64,000 nt of DNA. It comes from Roseivivax halotolerans. GTDB taxonomy: Bacteria; Pseudomonadota; Alphaproteobacteria; Rhodobacterales; Rhodobacteraceae. Under the pieces are notes generated by a model that ran no database searches, was not told the DNA's origin, and saw only the letters and a list, made by a program, of their open reading frames with translations. The translations under genes were made by a program, and so were the position numbers. The stretch lies in the NCBI RefSeq assembly GCF_900115815.1, contig NZ_FOXV01000003.1, positions 1-64,000 of the forward strand. Reading direction: 5' to 3'. Of this stretch, positions 26,248 through 37,313 are shown piece by piece (the stretch's first letter is position 1; each line of letters starts with the position of its first letter).

Positions 26248-26979
26248 ATGCGAGCCGGTATCGCAACAGAGGGTGTAAGCTTTCGCTACGGACGTAAAGA
26301 GGTGCTGAACGATGTCGGCTTCTCCGTGGAGCGCGGACGCTTCGCCGCGCTTCTGGGTCCGAACGGCGCGGGCAAGTCGACGCTCTTCGGCCTGCTCACC
26401 CGTCTGTTCACCACGCCCGAAGGCCGGATCGAGATCGCCGGGCAAGACATGCGCAAAACGCCCCGCGCGGCGCTGGCGCGGATGGGTGTGGTCTTCCAGT
26501 CGACGACGCTCGATCTCGACCTGACGATCCGCCAGAACCTGCGCTATTTCGCGGCGCTGCACGGGCTTTCTGGCCGCGCGGCGGAAGCCCGGATCGACGC
26601 CGCGCTGGAGAGGCTGGCCATCGCCGACCGTGCAGGAGAGAGAGCGCGCGGTCTCAATGGCGGACACAGGCGGCGGACGGAAATCGCCCGCGCCCTCATC
26701 CACGATCCCGAGGTGCTGCTGCTCGACGAGCCGACCGTCGGCCTCGATGCCGCCGCGCGGGCGGGGATCACCGACCATGTGCACCGCCTCTGCGCTGACG
26801 AAGGTCTGACCGTTCTCTGGGCGACGCACCTGACCGACGAGGTTGCCGATACCGACCGGCTCATCGTCCTGCATGAAGGGCGCATCCATGCCGATGGCGA
26901 AGCGCGCGAGATCCGGGGCGCGCAGGATCTGAGAACCTGCTTTCTTAAGATGACCGGCGCCGACGAGGCCAGCGCATGA
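26248..26979 (+). CDS. ABC transporter ATP-binding protein, PQQ-associated type
   Basis: A 243-residue ATPase. Walker A GPNGAGKS is at residues 37-44 and Walker B is VLLLDEP. The signature is LNGGHRRR in place of LSGGQ. This NGGHRRR variant is characteristic of the ABC subunit found with PQQ-dependent alcohol catabolism systems. The next gene is its permease and overlaps by 4 nt. No PQQ synthesis or quinoprotein dehydrogenase gene is in the window, so the transported substrate is unknown. Divergent from the cox-like operon, with 146 bp between starts. Confidence 0.88.
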   Translation: MRAGIATEGVSFRYGRKEVLNDVGFSVERGRFAALLGPNGAGKSTLFGLLTRLFTTPEGRIEIAGQDMRKTPRAALARMGVVFQSTTLDLDLTIRQNLRYFAALHGLSGRAAEARIDAALERLAIADRAGERARGLNGGHRRRTEIARALIHDPEVLLLDEPTVGLDAAARAGITDHVHRLCADEGLTVLWATHLTDEVADTDRLIVLHEGRIHADGEAREIRGAQDLRTCFLKMTGADEASA

Positions 26980-27767
26980 GCGGCTACTGGACGGCCCTGC
27001 GCGCCATCGTCCTGCGCGAGGCGCTGCGCTTCGTCCATCAGCGCGAGCGGTTCCTCGCCGCCCTGGTGCGCCCGCTCGTCTGGCTTCTGGTCTTTGCGGC
27101 GGGCTTCCGGGCGGCGCTTGGCCTCTCGATCATCCCGCCCTACCAGACCTACATCACCTATGAGACGTATATCGTGCCCGGCCTCTGCGGCATGATCCTG
27201 CTGTTCAACGGGATGCAAAGCTCGCTCAGCCTCGTCTATGACCGCGAGACCGGCTCCATGCGGCTTCTGCTGACCGCGCCCCTGCCCCGCTCATGGCTCT
27301 TGTTCTGCAAACTGCTAGGCGCGACGCTGGTCGGCATCCTGCAGGTTTACGCCTTCCTCGCCATTTCCTGGGCTTTCGACATCACGATGCCGCCGGCGGG
27401 CTATGTTGCCGTCCTGCCCGCGCTGTTGATCGCAGGGCTGATGCTCGGCGCGCTGGGACTCGCGCTCTCCTCGCTCATCAAGCAGCTGGAGAATTTCGCG
27501 GGCGTGATGAACTTCGTGATCTTCCCGATGTTCTTCCTGTCGACCGCGCTTTATCCGCTCTGGAAGATGGCCGAGAGCTCCACGCTGTTGCGCGACATCT
27601 GCGCGGCGAACCCCTTCACCCATGCGGTCGAACTGATCCGCTTCGCGCTTTACGCCGAGGCGAACCTGCCCGCGCTCGGCTGGACCGGGCTGGCCTTCGC
27701 GGCCTTCTGGGGCCTTGCCCTCTGGGGCTACGATCCGGCGCGCGGGTTGGTCCGCCGGAAGGGCTGA
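26976..27767 (+). CDS. ABC transporter permease (ABC-2 type), PQQ-associated
   Basis: A 263-residue membrane protein with six hydrophobic segments and an ABC-2 pattern. DRETGSMRLLLTAPLPRSWL is the typical cytoplasmic coupling stretch, and LENFAGVMNFVIFPMFFLST precedes the last helices. It starts inside the stop of the ATPase gene (ATGA), so the two form one exporter. Members of this pair are repeatedly found near PQQ-alcohol dehydrogenases; export of a toxic intermediate is plausible but unproven. Confidence 0.88.
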   Translation: MSGYWTALRAIVLREALRFVHQRERFLAALVRPLVWLLVFAAGFRAALGLSIIPPYQTYITYETYIVPGLCGMILLFNGMQSSLSLVYDRETGSMRLLLTAPLPRSWLLFCKLLGATLVGILQVYAFLAISWAFDITMPPAGYVAVLPALLIAGLMLGALGLALSSLIKQLENFAGVMNFVIFPMFFLSTALYPLWKMAESSTLLRDICAANPFTHAVELIRFALYAEANLPALGWTGLAFAAFWGLALWGYDPARGLVRRKG

Positions 27768-27776
27768 ACCCGCACG

Positions 27777-28901
27777 TCACAAAGCCCGGTCGAGCGCCGC
27801 GTCGAGCCGGGCAACGGTTGCGTCAACGTCCTTGAGCTTGTCGAGCCCAAAAAGACCCAGCCGAAAGGTCGAAAACCCCTCGGGCTCGTCGCAGGCCAGA
27901 GGCACGCCTGCCGCGATCTGCACGCCGTTTTTCGCGAAAGCCCGGCCGGACTGCACCTCGGGATCGCTCGTGTAACTCACGACGACGCCCGGCGCGCCAT
28001 AGCCTTCCGCGGCGACGGACCGGATGCCTCGCGCGGCGAGGCTCTCCCGCACCCGCGCGCCCAGCTCGAACTGCGCCGCGCGCATCGCGTCGAACCCCTC
28101 GCTCTGCGTCTCGCGCATCGCATCGCGGAACGCGCGCAGCCCGTCCGTCGGCATAGTCGCGTGATAGGCATGACCTCCATTCTCGTAGGCCGCCATGATC
28201 GCGCGCCATTTCTTGAGATCGGCGGCAAAACTGTCCGAGGTCGTTTCTTCCATCCGCTGCGCCGCGCGCTCGGACAGCATCACGAGACCCGCCGAAGGGG
28301 TCGCAGACCAGCCCTTCTGCGGAGCGGAGATCAGCACGTCGACGCCCGTCGACGCCATATCCACCCAGGCGCAGCCCGACGCGATGCAATCGAGGACCAT
28401 GAGCGCGCCGACCTCATGCGCGGCCTCGCTCAGCCCCGTGAGGTAGTCATCGGGCAGGATGATTCCCGCCGAGGTCTCCACATGCGGGGCGAAGACGATG
28501 TCGGGCCGTGTCTCACGGATCTTGGCCTGAACCTCCTCGATCGGCGCAGGTGCGAAGGGCGCGTCGATCTCGTTGCCGGTGCGGCGGGCTTTCACGACAT
28601 GGGCCTCTCCGCCGAAGCCGCCCGCTTCGAAGATCTGGCTCCAGCGATAGGAGAACCAGCCGTTGCGGACGATCACGGCTTCAGCCTCCTGACCGAATTG
28701 CCGCGCGACCGCCTCCATCGCGAAGGTGCCGCCGCCGGGAACGATGGCGACCGCATGGGCCTTGTAGACCTCGCGCAGCATCTCCGAGATGTCCCGCATC
28801 ACGTCCTGGAAGTTCTGGCTCATGTGATTGAGCGAACGGTCGGTGAAGACGACCGAGAATTCCTCGAGCCCGCCGGCGTCGATATCCTGATTGAGTGCCA
28901 T
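27777..28901 (-). CDS. Class V aminotransferase (alanine/serine-glyoxylate type)
   Basis: A 374-residue PLP enzyme. The Schiff-base Lys is in VLISAPQKGW, and the cofactor phosphate and ring are held by regions around VPGGGTFAMEAVA, HVETSAGIILPDD and VLDCIASGCAWVD. The length and order fit alanine-glyoxylate or serine-pyruvate aminotransferases, and in Rhodobacteraceae related proteins are also annotated 2-aminoethylphosphonate or phosphoserine-like transaminases, so the substrate is open. Convergent with the ABC permease (9 bp between stops). Confidence 0.85.
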   Translation of the reverse strand: MALNQDIDAGGLEEFSVVFTDRSLNHMSQNFQDVMRDISEMLREVYKAHAVAIVPGGGTFAMEAVARQFGQEAEAVIVRNGWFSYRWSQIFEAGGFGGEAHVVKARRTGNEIDAPFAPAPIEEVQAKIRETRPDIVFAPHVETSAGIILPDDYLTGLSEAAHEVGALMVLDCIASGCAWVDMASTGVDVLISAPQKGWSATPSAGLVMLSERAAQRMEETTSDSFAADLKKWRAIMAAYENGGHAYHATMPTDGLRAFRDAMRETQSEGFDAMRAAQFELGARVRESLAARGIRSVAAEGYGAPGVVVSYTSDPEVQSGRAFAKNGVQIAAGVPLACDEPEGFSTFRLGLFGLDKLKDVDATVARLDAALDRAL

Positions 28902-28983
28902 TCTGCGGTCTCCTTCCCGTCACCTGTCGATGTGCTACGCTGTCCCGGCGCGGCTGGCAAAGCCTATCTCGGCATACCGGGGC

Positions 28984-29438
28984 TCACCCGATCGGGCCCG
29001 GCCGCCGCTCCTCGGACAGAAGCACATTGGCATCGAGGCTCGCCACGCCCGGTAGCGTCATGATCCTCCGCCGAAGCACGCGCTCGAAATCGGGCAGATC
29101 GCGCGCCACGACTCGCAGGCGGTAATCGTACATCCCGAGAATATGCTCGACCGTCTGCACCTCGGGAATGGCCGAAACGGCCCGCTCGAAATCCCCAAGA
29201 CTCGCCTGCCCCTTGGTGCCGAGCTTCACGCCAAGAAAGACGGTCACGCCGAAGCCGAGCTTTTCCGCGTCGAGATCGAGCCGCGTGCCGCGAATGACGC
29301 CCGCCTCGCGAAGCCGCCTGATCCGCCGCCACGCGGCCGGCTGCGAGAGCCCGAGCGCGCGGCCGATCTCGCCGGCGGAAGCATCCGCATTGTCCACGAG
29401 CGCCCTCAGGATCGCGCGATCGGTCTCGTCGGTCTCGA

Positions 29439-29442
<4 letters not shown>
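28984..29442 (-). CDS. Lrp/AsnC family regulator (second of a pair)
   Basis: A 152-residue Lrp-family protein with an N-terminal winged helix (DETDRAILRALVDNADASAG, LGLSQPAAWRRIRRLREAG) and a C-terminal RAM ligand domain (VEHILGMYDYRLRVVARDL). It overlaps the upstream lrp-like gene by ATGA. Together they could form hetero-oligomers. The ligand is unknown. It is close to an aminotransferase and to ilvC, so branched-chain or other amino acids are reasonable guesses. Confidence 0.9.
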
Positions 29443-31052
<1,610 letters not shown>

Positions 31053-31062
31053 TCGAAGATCC

Positions 31063-31084
31063 GGGGCGGCGTTCGCGCCGTCCC
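31063..31084 (+). terminator. GC-rich hairpin after ilvC
   Basis: CGGCG-TTCG-CGCCG (31067-31080) with extra GGG/CCC pairing outside a mismatch gives a stable stem with a UUCG loop 15 nt after the ilvC stop. There is no T-run, so it may end transcription only weakly or protect the mRNA. Confidence 0.35.
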
Positions 31085-31111
31085 GCCCCATGGGCGCCAT
31101 GTTTTGGAGAG

Positions 31112-31188
<77 letters not shown>

Positions 31189-31257
31189 CTGAGCGCGTTG
31201 CTAACCGCTCCGCCTCTCGGACGCAAGCAGGCTCGAAAGCCTACCGGCAAAATCCCA

Positions 31258-32280
31258 TCACTCCGGTTTCCGCGCAGTCGCGAGCATCGTCATCTCGGGG
31301 ATCATCGTGTCGATCTCGGTATCGGTGAACCCGGCTTCTGCCAAAAGCGCCGCGAGGCTCGTCGTATCGTTGGACCGTGCCTCGGGCGTGAAGGCCGTGT
31401 GCTGCAATTGCCAGAGCGCCGCAAGGCGCGGGCCATCGCGGCTGTCGCTCACAATAAAGTCGTGGATCATGACGCAGCCGCCGGGGCGCAGCACATGCAT
31501 CGCTTTTTCCAGAAGTCCCGGCTGCGCGTCACCCGGCACGCCTGAGAAGAGATAAGACATCAGCACAGCATCGACACCGTCCGGCCAGTCCGCCTCGATG
31601 GCATTGCCCTCGGCATAAGTGATGCGGTCCGAGAGTCCCGCCTCCTCCACGTAAGACCGCCCAAGCGTTGCGACGTTCGGGAAATCGAGGATCGTGACCT
31701 TAAGCTCGGGATAGGCTTTGCAAAGCCCGATGGCGAAAGCGCCGGTGCCGCCGCCGACATCCAGCACGTGCCGCGCATCGGCGAGGTCGACCTTCTTGGC
31801 CAATTGCCGCGCCGGTCCGGACGATCCGGCATGCTGGCTTTCGGAATAAAGCCGCGCCTCCTCAGCATCGCTAAACCAGGTCTCGTAACTGTCGGTGGCG
31901 CCAGGCGGCAATTCGCCCGTCAGTGCGGGGCCGAGCTGGTCGAGCAAGCGGTACATCTGCTTGCCGACCTGCAGCCGCAGGTAATCACCGAAATCGTATT
32001 TTGCGCCTTTCACGAGGAAAGCTTCCGCCGCGGGCGAGTTCGAAAAACGCCCCTCGTCGACCGTCACGAGGCCAAGTCCCGCGAGCGCCGTCAGCAGGGT
32101 CGCTGCACGATCGCCATGGACACCTGCCGCCTGCCCGATCTCCTCAGCGGTCTTCGGGCCACCTTGAAGGGTCGAGAACACCCCCAAATCGAGCGCTACG
32201 AACAGCGCTTTCGAGCCCATGAAGCCGAACGCGATGTCTGAGATCTGGTCGGCATCTTTCAACGGCTCGGGTGTCGGCAT
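31258..32280 (-). CDS. SAM-dependent methyltransferase, acetylserotonin O-methyltransferase-like (possible DsyB)
   Basis: A 340-residue methyltransferase with an N-terminal winged-helix dimer domain ([19 protein letters not shown]) and a Rossmann methyltransferase domain with motif [17 protein letters not shown] and acidic TILDFPNVA. The stretch [19 protein letters not shown] precedes motif I. The overall family is PF00891. Length and family match DsyB, the methylthiohydroxybutyrate S-methyltransferase of bacterial DMSP synthesis found in some marine Rhodobacterales, but no direct comparison was possible. It follows sufS on the same strand with a 65-bp gap. An ordinary O-methyltransferase of unknown substrate is the alternative. 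Confidence 0.75.
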   Translation of the reverse strand: MPTPEPLKDADQISDIAFGFMGSKALFVALDLGVFSTLQGGPKTAEEIGQAAGVHGDRAATLLTALAGLGLVTVDEGRFSNSPAAEAFLVKGAKYDFGDYLRLQVGKQMYRLLDQLGPALTGELPPGATDSYETWFSDAEEARLYSESQHAGSSGPARQLAKKVDLADARHVLDVGGGTGAFAIGLCKAYPELKVTILDFPNVATLGRSYVEEAGLSDRITYAEGNAIEADWPDGVDAVLMSYLFSGVPGDAQPGLLEKAMHVLRPGGCVMIHDFIVSDSRDGPRLAALWQLQHTAFTPEARSNDTTSLAALLAEAGFTDTEIDTMIPEMTMLATARKPE

Positions 32281-32345
32281 GGGGTGTCCTCGGATGGTTG
32301 CTGAGTGGCCCCCATCCTACGGCCTCCCCCCCGAGGCGCAACCGG

Positions 32346-33566
32346 CTAGCCGAAAAGGTCGTGGGCGAGCTCGAGCGCATCGATCAGCGTATCGACTTCG
32401 GCCTCGGTGTTGTAGAGTCCGAAAGAGGCGCGACAGGTGCCGGTGACGCCCAGGAAATCCATGAGCGGGCCCGCGCAATGGTGACCGGCCCGGACCGCGA
32501 CACCCTTCTTGTCAAGAATGGTAGAAATATCATGGGCATGCGCCGCGGAGTTCATCGTGAACGAGAAGATCGCGGCCTTGTCCTCGGTCGTGCCCTGCAC
32601 GCTCAGCCAATTGAGCCCGTCGAGCCGCTCGCGGGCGTAGTCGCGCAGCCGCGCCTCGTGCGCCGCGACATTCTCCATGCCGAGATCCATGAGGTATTCG
32701 AGCGCCACGCCGAGCCCGATCGTCTGCACGATGCCGGGCGTGCCCGCCTCGAACTTCATCGGCGGATCGGCATAGGTCACCTCGTCCTTGTGAACCTCGC
32801 GGATCATGTCGCCGCCGCCGATGAACGGTCGCATCTCGGCCAACCGATCCTTCTTGATGAAGATCGCGCCCGAGCCGCTCGGACCGTAAAGCTTGTGCCC
32901 GGTGATGGCGTAGAAATCCGCGCCAAGCGCGTCGAGGTTGACCGGCATGTGCACCGCCGATTGCGAGCCGTCAACGAGGACGGCCACCCCTTTTTCATGT
33001 GCCGCGTCGATGATCGTCTTCACGTCAACGACAGTTCCCAAAACATTGGAAAGATGTGTGATTGCGACAAGCTTGGTCTTGGGTCCGATGGCGTCGATGA
33101 CCGCTTGCGGATCGAGTGCGCCGCGACTGTCGATATCCACCCATTTCAGCTGCACACCCTGCCGCTCGCGCAGGAAATGCCAAGGGACGATATTGGCGTG
33201 ATGCTCCATCACCGACAGCACGATCTCGTCGCCAGCCTCCATGCGCGGCATGGCCCAGCCATAGGCGACGGTGTTGATGCCCTCGGTCGTGCCGGAATTC
33301 AGCACGATCTGTTCCTCGTCGGCGACGCCGAGAAACCGCGCGATAATCCCACGCACGCCTTCGTACTTCTCGGTCGCGAGATTAGACAAGTAGTGCAAGC
33401 CACGGTGAACGTTGGCATATTCCTCGGCATAGCCACGCGTGACCGCGTCGATCACGGCCTGCGGCTTCTGCGCCGAGGCGCCGTTATCGAGATAGACCAG
33501 TGGCTTGCCGTTCACTTCGCGGCTGAGAATTGGAAAGTCCTTCCGGACTTCTGTGACGTCATACAT
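32346..33566 (-). CDS. sufS: Cysteine desulfurase SufS
   Basis: A 406-residue class V PLP enzyme that takes sulfur from cysteine for Fe-S cluster assembly. The start DVTEVRKDFPILSREVNGKP and VYLDNGASAQKPQAVIDA are typical of SufS. The PLP Lys is in AITGHKLYGPSGSG and the persulfide Cys in VRAGHHCAGPLMD, matching the group II loop. It overlaps the upstream YIP1 gene by 8 bp. It is the second desulfurase in this operon; a NifS-like one stands next to iscR. Confidence 0.95.
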   Translation of the reverse strand: MYDVTEVRKDFPILSREVNGKPLVYLDNGASAQKPQAVIDAVTRGYAEEYANVHRGLHYLSNLATEKYEGVRGIIARFLGVADEEQIVLNSGTTEGINTVAYGWAMPRMEAGDEIVLSVMEHHANIVPWHFLRERQGVQLKWVDIDSRGALDPQAVIDAIGPKTKLVAITHLSNVLGTVVDVKTIIDAAHEKGVAVLVDGSQSAVHMPVNLDALGADFYAITGHKLYGPSGSGAIFIKKDRLAEMRPFIGGGDMIREVHKDEVTYADPPMKFEAGTPGIVQTIGLGVALEYLMDLGMENVAAHEARLRDYARERLDGLNWLSVQGTTEDKAAIFSFTMNSAAHAHDISTILDKKGVAVRAGHHCAGPLMDFLGVTGTCRASFGLYNTEAEVDTLIDALELAHDLFG

Positions 33567-34149
33567 TCGCGTTCATCCCGGATGCTGTCGCTCCGATGAG
33601 CGTGAGAAAGAAGGATAGCCCGACCGCCATCCCTGCGAGCGCCAGAAGCAGCACGAAGGCCGCCTTGCCGAGAGATGGAAAATCATGGGCTTCCGCGAGG
33701 AAGTTAATGAGGATCCAGAGCCCGACAAGCGAGGCTCCGAATGACAAGAGCAAGGCCAATGCCGGTGCGATCGGTGTGATCAGCAGCATCGCGGCCTGCA
33801 CGAGCGCCCGCAGGGCCTGGAGCCAGATCAGCGTGAGCGCGATATCCTCGAGCCGGCCCGTTCCGCCGACAGCACGTCCCGACCAGGTCAGAACGAAGGC
33901 CGCTAGGACCAGCGTTCCTGCAAGACCGGCGAAGAAGAGGACCGGCTGCTCGACGAATGGCGCGATGCTCGGATCCGGCGGCGTGAGGATGGCCGACGCG
34001 CGCACGAACGCGGTGTTCAACACAAGCACAAGTGCCGCCGAGAGAAGCAGCGCCTCGCGCCCAAGCCCCAAGGACAAAAGAAGCCGAGCGACCTCCCTAG
34101 GGGCCGTCACGCTCTGCCAGGCGAGGCTCAGGAAAGCGGCTGGGGTCAT
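33559..34149 (-). CDS. YIP1-family membrane protein
   Basis: A 196-residue protein with about five hydrophobic segments and the YIP1-like opening MTPAAFLSLAWQSVTAPREV. In Rhodobacteraceae a YIP1-like gene regularly sits between sufD and sufS, with no known role. ATG at 34149 overlaps the stop of the preceding gene as ATGA. The 3' end overlaps the sufS start, so all are one transcript. Confidence 0.82.
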   Translation of the reverse strand: MTPAAFLSLAWQSVTAPREVARLLLSLGLGREALLLSAALVLVLNTAFVRASAILTPPDPSIAPFVEQPVLFFAGLAGTLVLAAFVLTWSGRAVGGTGRLEDIALTLIWLQALRALVQAAMLLITPIAPALALLLSFGASLVGLWILINFLAEAHDFPSLGKAAFVLLLALAGMAVGLSFFLTLIGATASGMNANV

Positions 34150-34634
34150 CGAACGGCCTCGTATTCGGCGACCTTGAGGCCGGAGATCCAGAACCAGGTA
34201 AAAGCCGCGAACCAGGCCGCACCGACGATCGTCAACTCGATCCCCGCCCCGATGAAGCCCGCGACAAGCCCGTTCAGCAGCAAGAGAGGGCTGGAAGCGA
34301 GCAGCGCCCAGAAGAGCGCAAGCCGCGCGCCGTACCAGTCCCCTTTGCCGCCGAGCGCCTTCAGCACGATGTGGCTGAGACCGGCAAGCCCGTAAAAGAA
34401 CAGCGGCGCGACGAAAATCCAGCCGAACAGTGCACCGGCCATCAACTGGTCGAGCGGTTCGTCCTGCAGGTGCGACTGCCGTGCGAGGGCCGGCAGACGC
34501 GAGACGAAAAACAACACGCACGCGCCCATCAGCATTGCCAACGCGCGATCTTCACGACGGCCCGCAGACAGGAGGCGGCGGATCACCGCCCCCGGTCCGC
34601 GATAGCTCGCCAGGATGTCCGTCGAAACCGCCAC
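34146..34634 (-). CDS. Second YIP1-family membrane protein
   Basis: A 162-residue protein with four hydrophobic segments (MLMGACVLFFVSRLP, GALFGWIFVAPLFFYGLAGL, LFWALLASSPLLLLNGLVAG, IVGAAWFAAFTWFWISGL). Its size and the F-Y-G-L-A-G-L-S-H pattern resemble its YIP1 neighbour. It is 4 nt downstream of sufD and overlaps the next gene by 4 nt. Function unknown. Confidence 0.75.
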   Translation of the reverse strand: MAVSTDILASYRGPGAVIRRLLSAGRREDRALAMLMGACVLFFVSRLPALARQSHLQDEPLDQLMAGALFGWIFVAPLFFYGLAGLSHIVLKALGGKGDWYGARLALFWALLASSPLLLLNGLVAGFIGAGIELTIVGAAWFAAFTWFWISGLKVAEYEAVR

Positions 34635-34638
34635 GAGT

Positions 34639-35922
34639 TCAGGCGGTCCGGCGTCTCATCAGCCAGGCTTCGATCCGGCTGTTGATCTCGTCTTGAAGCG
34701 CCTGATCTTCGACTTCGAGCACTGCCTCGGCAAGGAAGGCGAGCGTCAGAAGGTCTTCGGCATGGCCCTGCGGCACCCCGCGCGAACGCAGGTAAAAGAG
34801 CGCCTCCTCGTCGATCGCGCCCGAGGTGGAGCCGTGCGAACAAGCCACGTCGTCGGCGTAGATCTCAAGCTCCGGCTTGGCGTCGAACTCGCTGCTGCCG
34901 TCCAGAAGAAGCGACTGGCTGATCTGGTAGCCGTCGGTCTTCTGCGCGCCTTTCTTCACCAGGATCTTACCCTGGAAGACACCGCGCGCACCGTTCCGCA
35001 GAACCTTCTTGAACACTTGCCTGCTTTCGCAATTCACCGCGTCATGCGTCACGAACACCGTATCGTCGTGGTGGAAATCGCCGTCGCCCATACAGGCCCC
35101 GGCCACATGCGCGACGGCGTTGTCGCCGGTCAGCTCCACGATGACCTCGTTGCGGGTCAGCATCCCGTTCGCGGTCAGGGTGAAGGATTTGAAGACCGAT
35201 TCCTCGCCAAGCCGCGCAAAGATATGCGTCGCAGCGCGGCGTTCGTGATCGCGCCCTTGCATGCGGATATGATGGAAGGTCGCACCGTCGGCGACATCCA
35301 CCTCCATGACCTTGTTGAACCGCGCAGCCGCCGGCCCGTTTTCGAGCACGGTCAGTTCCGCGCCCTTCTCCACCTTGACGCAGTGATGCAGCATCGCATC
35401 GGATGTCTCTGATTTATGGTGATAAATCAGGCTCACCGGCTTCGATGCCTTGCCGGTGACACGGATCAGGACACCGTCGGTCGCGAACGCCGCGTTGAGC
35501 GCCGCGAGAGGCCGCTCCACGGGGGTCTGCCCTGCAATCTCAAGCTGGCCGTAGATGTCCTTGGCCCAATGGATGTCGGCACTGCTTTCGGACAGCCGTT
35601 CGATCTCGATCCCTTCGAGGGAAAGATCGTCCGAGGCTTCGGCATCGAAGACACCGTCGACGAAGACGACCTTCAGACGGTCGACATCTTCGAAAATCGG
35701 CGTCTCACCGGACTCGAACAACGCTGCTTTCGGGGGCTCGGGCTGAACAAGGCTCTCCGGCCGCGTGTATTTCCAGTACTCGTCGCGAGCATGCGGCAGG
35801 CCCATCGCCCGGACCCGCGCAAGCGCGTCGCGGCGCGCGGAGGCGGACCAGCCGCCCTCGGGCAGGCTGAGCGTCGCCAGCCGCTCTTCGGTTGCGTCAA
35901 ACTTGATCTGCGGTGCAGCCAT
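34639..35922 (-). CDS. sufD: Fe-S cluster scaffold subunit SufD
   Basis: A 427-residue protein of the SufB/SufD family. The C-terminal beta-helix shows AKPELEIYADDVACSHGSTS, with the conserved Cys and His that lie at the SufB-SufD interface, and EALFYLRSRGVPQGHAEDLL. The N-terminus EYWKYTRPESL is typical. It partners SufB and SufC in cluster assembly. The ATG overlaps the sufC stop by one base. Confidence 0.95.
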   Translation of the reverse strand: MAAPQIKFDATEERLATLSLPEGGWSASARRDALARVRAMGLPHARDEYWKYTRPESLVQPEPPKAALFESGETPIFEDVDRLKVVFVDGVFDAEASDDLSLEGIEIERLSESSADIHWAKDIYGQLEIAGQTPVERPLAALNAAFATDGVLIRVTGKASKPVSLIYHHKSETSDAMLHHCVKVEKGAELTVLENGPAAARFNKVMEVDVADGATFHHIRMQGRDHERRAATHIFARLGEESVFKSFTLTANGMLTRNEVIVELTGDNAVAHVAGACMGDGDFHHDDTVFVTHDAVNCESRQVFKKVLRNGARGVFQGKILVKKGAQKTDGYQISQSLLLDGSSEFDAKPELEIYADDVACSHGSTSGAIDEEALFYLRSRGVPQGHAEDLLTLAFLAEAVLEVEDQALQDEINSRIEAWLMRRRTA

Positions 35923-36677
35923 TACGCGTTCTCCGACAGAATGTCGCCGTAGCCGTTCTCTTCGACCTCGAGCGCCAGCTCGGGGCCGCCGGTCTTCACG
36001 ATCCGGCCGTCGGACATGATGTGCACGACATCGGGCTGGATGTGGTTCAGAAGACGCTGATAGTGCGTGATGACGAGGAAGCCGCGATCGGGCGCGCGCA
36101 GCTTGTTCACGCCGTCCGCCACGAGCTTCATCGCGTCCACGTCGAGGCCGGAATCCGTCTCGTCGAGGATGCAGAGCTTGGGCTCGAGCATCGCCATCTG
36201 CAGGATTTCGTTGCGCTTCTTCTCACCGCCCGAGAAACCGACATTGACCGGACGCTTCAGCATCTCGGCGTCGATGTCGAGTTCCTTCGCCTTGGCGCGG
36301 ATCTCTTTCAGGAAATCGGTAGAAGACATTTCCTCCTCGCCGCGTGCGACGCGCTGCGCGTTCACGGCGGTGCGGAGGAAGGTCATGTTGCCGACGCCCG
36401 GGATCTCGACCGGGTACTGGAACGCCAGGAACATGCCGGCCGCGGCACGCTCTTCGGGCTCCATATCGAGGATGTCCTCCCCCAGAAGATGCGCCGAGCC
36501 ACCGGTAACCTCGTAGCCGTCGCGGCCCGACAAAACGTAGGACAGGGTCGATTTGCCCGACCCGTTCGGCCCCATGATCGCATGCACCTTTCCGGCCTCG
36601 ACCTCGAGGTCGACACCCTTGAGGATCTGCTTGTCCTCTTCCTCGAGCTTCACCTGAAGGTTTTCGATTTTCAGCAT
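35922..36677 (-). CDS. sufC: Fe-S cluster assembly ATPase SufC
   Basis: A 251-residue ABC-type ATPase. Walker A is IMGPNGSGKSTL, the signature is VGFSGGEKKRNEI and Walker B is CILDETDSGLD. The S-D-S-G-L-D and FSGGEKKRNE variants are diagnostic of SufC. It drives the SufBCD scaffold. It is separated from sufB by six small or unusual genes rather than being adjacent. Confidence 0.97.
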   Translation of the reverse strand: MLKIENLQVKLEEEDKQILKGVDLEVEAGKVHAIMGPNGSGKSTLSYVLSGRDGYEVTGGSAHLLGEDILDMEPEERAAAGMFLAFQYPVEIPGVGNMTFLRTAVNAQRVARGEEEMSSTDFLKEIRAKAKELDIDAEMLKRPVNVGFSGGEKKRNEILQMAMLEPKLCILDETDSGLDVDAMKLVADGVNKLRAPDRGFLVITHYQRLLNHIQPDVVHIMSDGRIVKTGGPELALEVEENGYGDILSENA

Positions 36678-36710
36678 GTTATCATCCTTTCCTGTCTCAT
36701 CTCGATGCGT

Positions 36711-37313
36711 TCAGGGACGCATCATGAATTGCATGATCCGAAGCAGGCGATCCGGCGGGATCGGCTCCGGCGTGATGTCGAACCGGGCCATGCGCCCGGT
36801 GATCTCGGGACGGCCGAGGTAGTCCTCGACCTTGTGGTAATGCTCACGCTGCACGTAATCATCAAAGAGCAGTGTGACAGGCCCCTTGGAGAGGTATTTC
36901 GCCGCAAGCGCGCAGCCTTGGCGGAAGCGGCCATCGACCAGCACCACGTCGGGCTGGCGAAACTCGCTGAGGCCCCAGACCTCGAGCGGGTAGCGGGGAT
37001 AGCGTTTCCATTCACTGTCATCTGCCGGATGGCCCCACTCTTTCGTCGGGCCGATATCGGACCAGATCACGTCGACCTCGGTGGATTTCGCGGGCGGATT
37101 TGCCGCGAGCCATCCCCGCATCATCTCGGCCCAGTCCTTGTCGGATTCGACCGAGAAGACCTGCTTGCCCGGCATCTCGGACGCCATCACGGTCGAGCCG
37201 CCCGAGCCATATTCGAGGATCACGGACGCGCGCGCGTATTCCGCACGCACCAGCGCCGCCTCGGCTTCGGGGAGCGTCAGCTCCGGTCGAGATATGATGG
37301 TGCCATCCCTCAC
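36711..37313 (-). CDS. Putative class I SAM-dependent methyltransferase inside the suf operon
   Basis: A 200-residue protein with a methyltransferase-like motif I (ILEYGSGGSTVMASEM) and an acidic end to the next strand (VFSVESDKDWAEMM), followed by VVLVDGRFRQGCAL and LLFDDYVQREHYHKV. The GTG at 37313 overlaps the stop of the fkbM-like gene (GTGA) and is preferred over an ATG nine codons upstream. The substrate is unknown. With the FkbM-type neighbour it forms a methyltransferase pair between sufB and sufC. Confidence 0.65.
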   Translation of the reverse strand: MRDGTIISRPELTLPEAEAALVRAEYARASVILEYGSGGSTVMASEMPGKQVFSVESDKDWAEMMRGWLAANPPAKSTEVDVIWSDIGPTKEWGHPADDSEWKRYPRYPLEVWGLSEFRQPDVVLVDGRFRQGCALAAKYLSKGPVTLLFDDYVQREHYHKVEDYLGRPEITGRMARFDITPEPIPPDRLLRIMQFMMRP

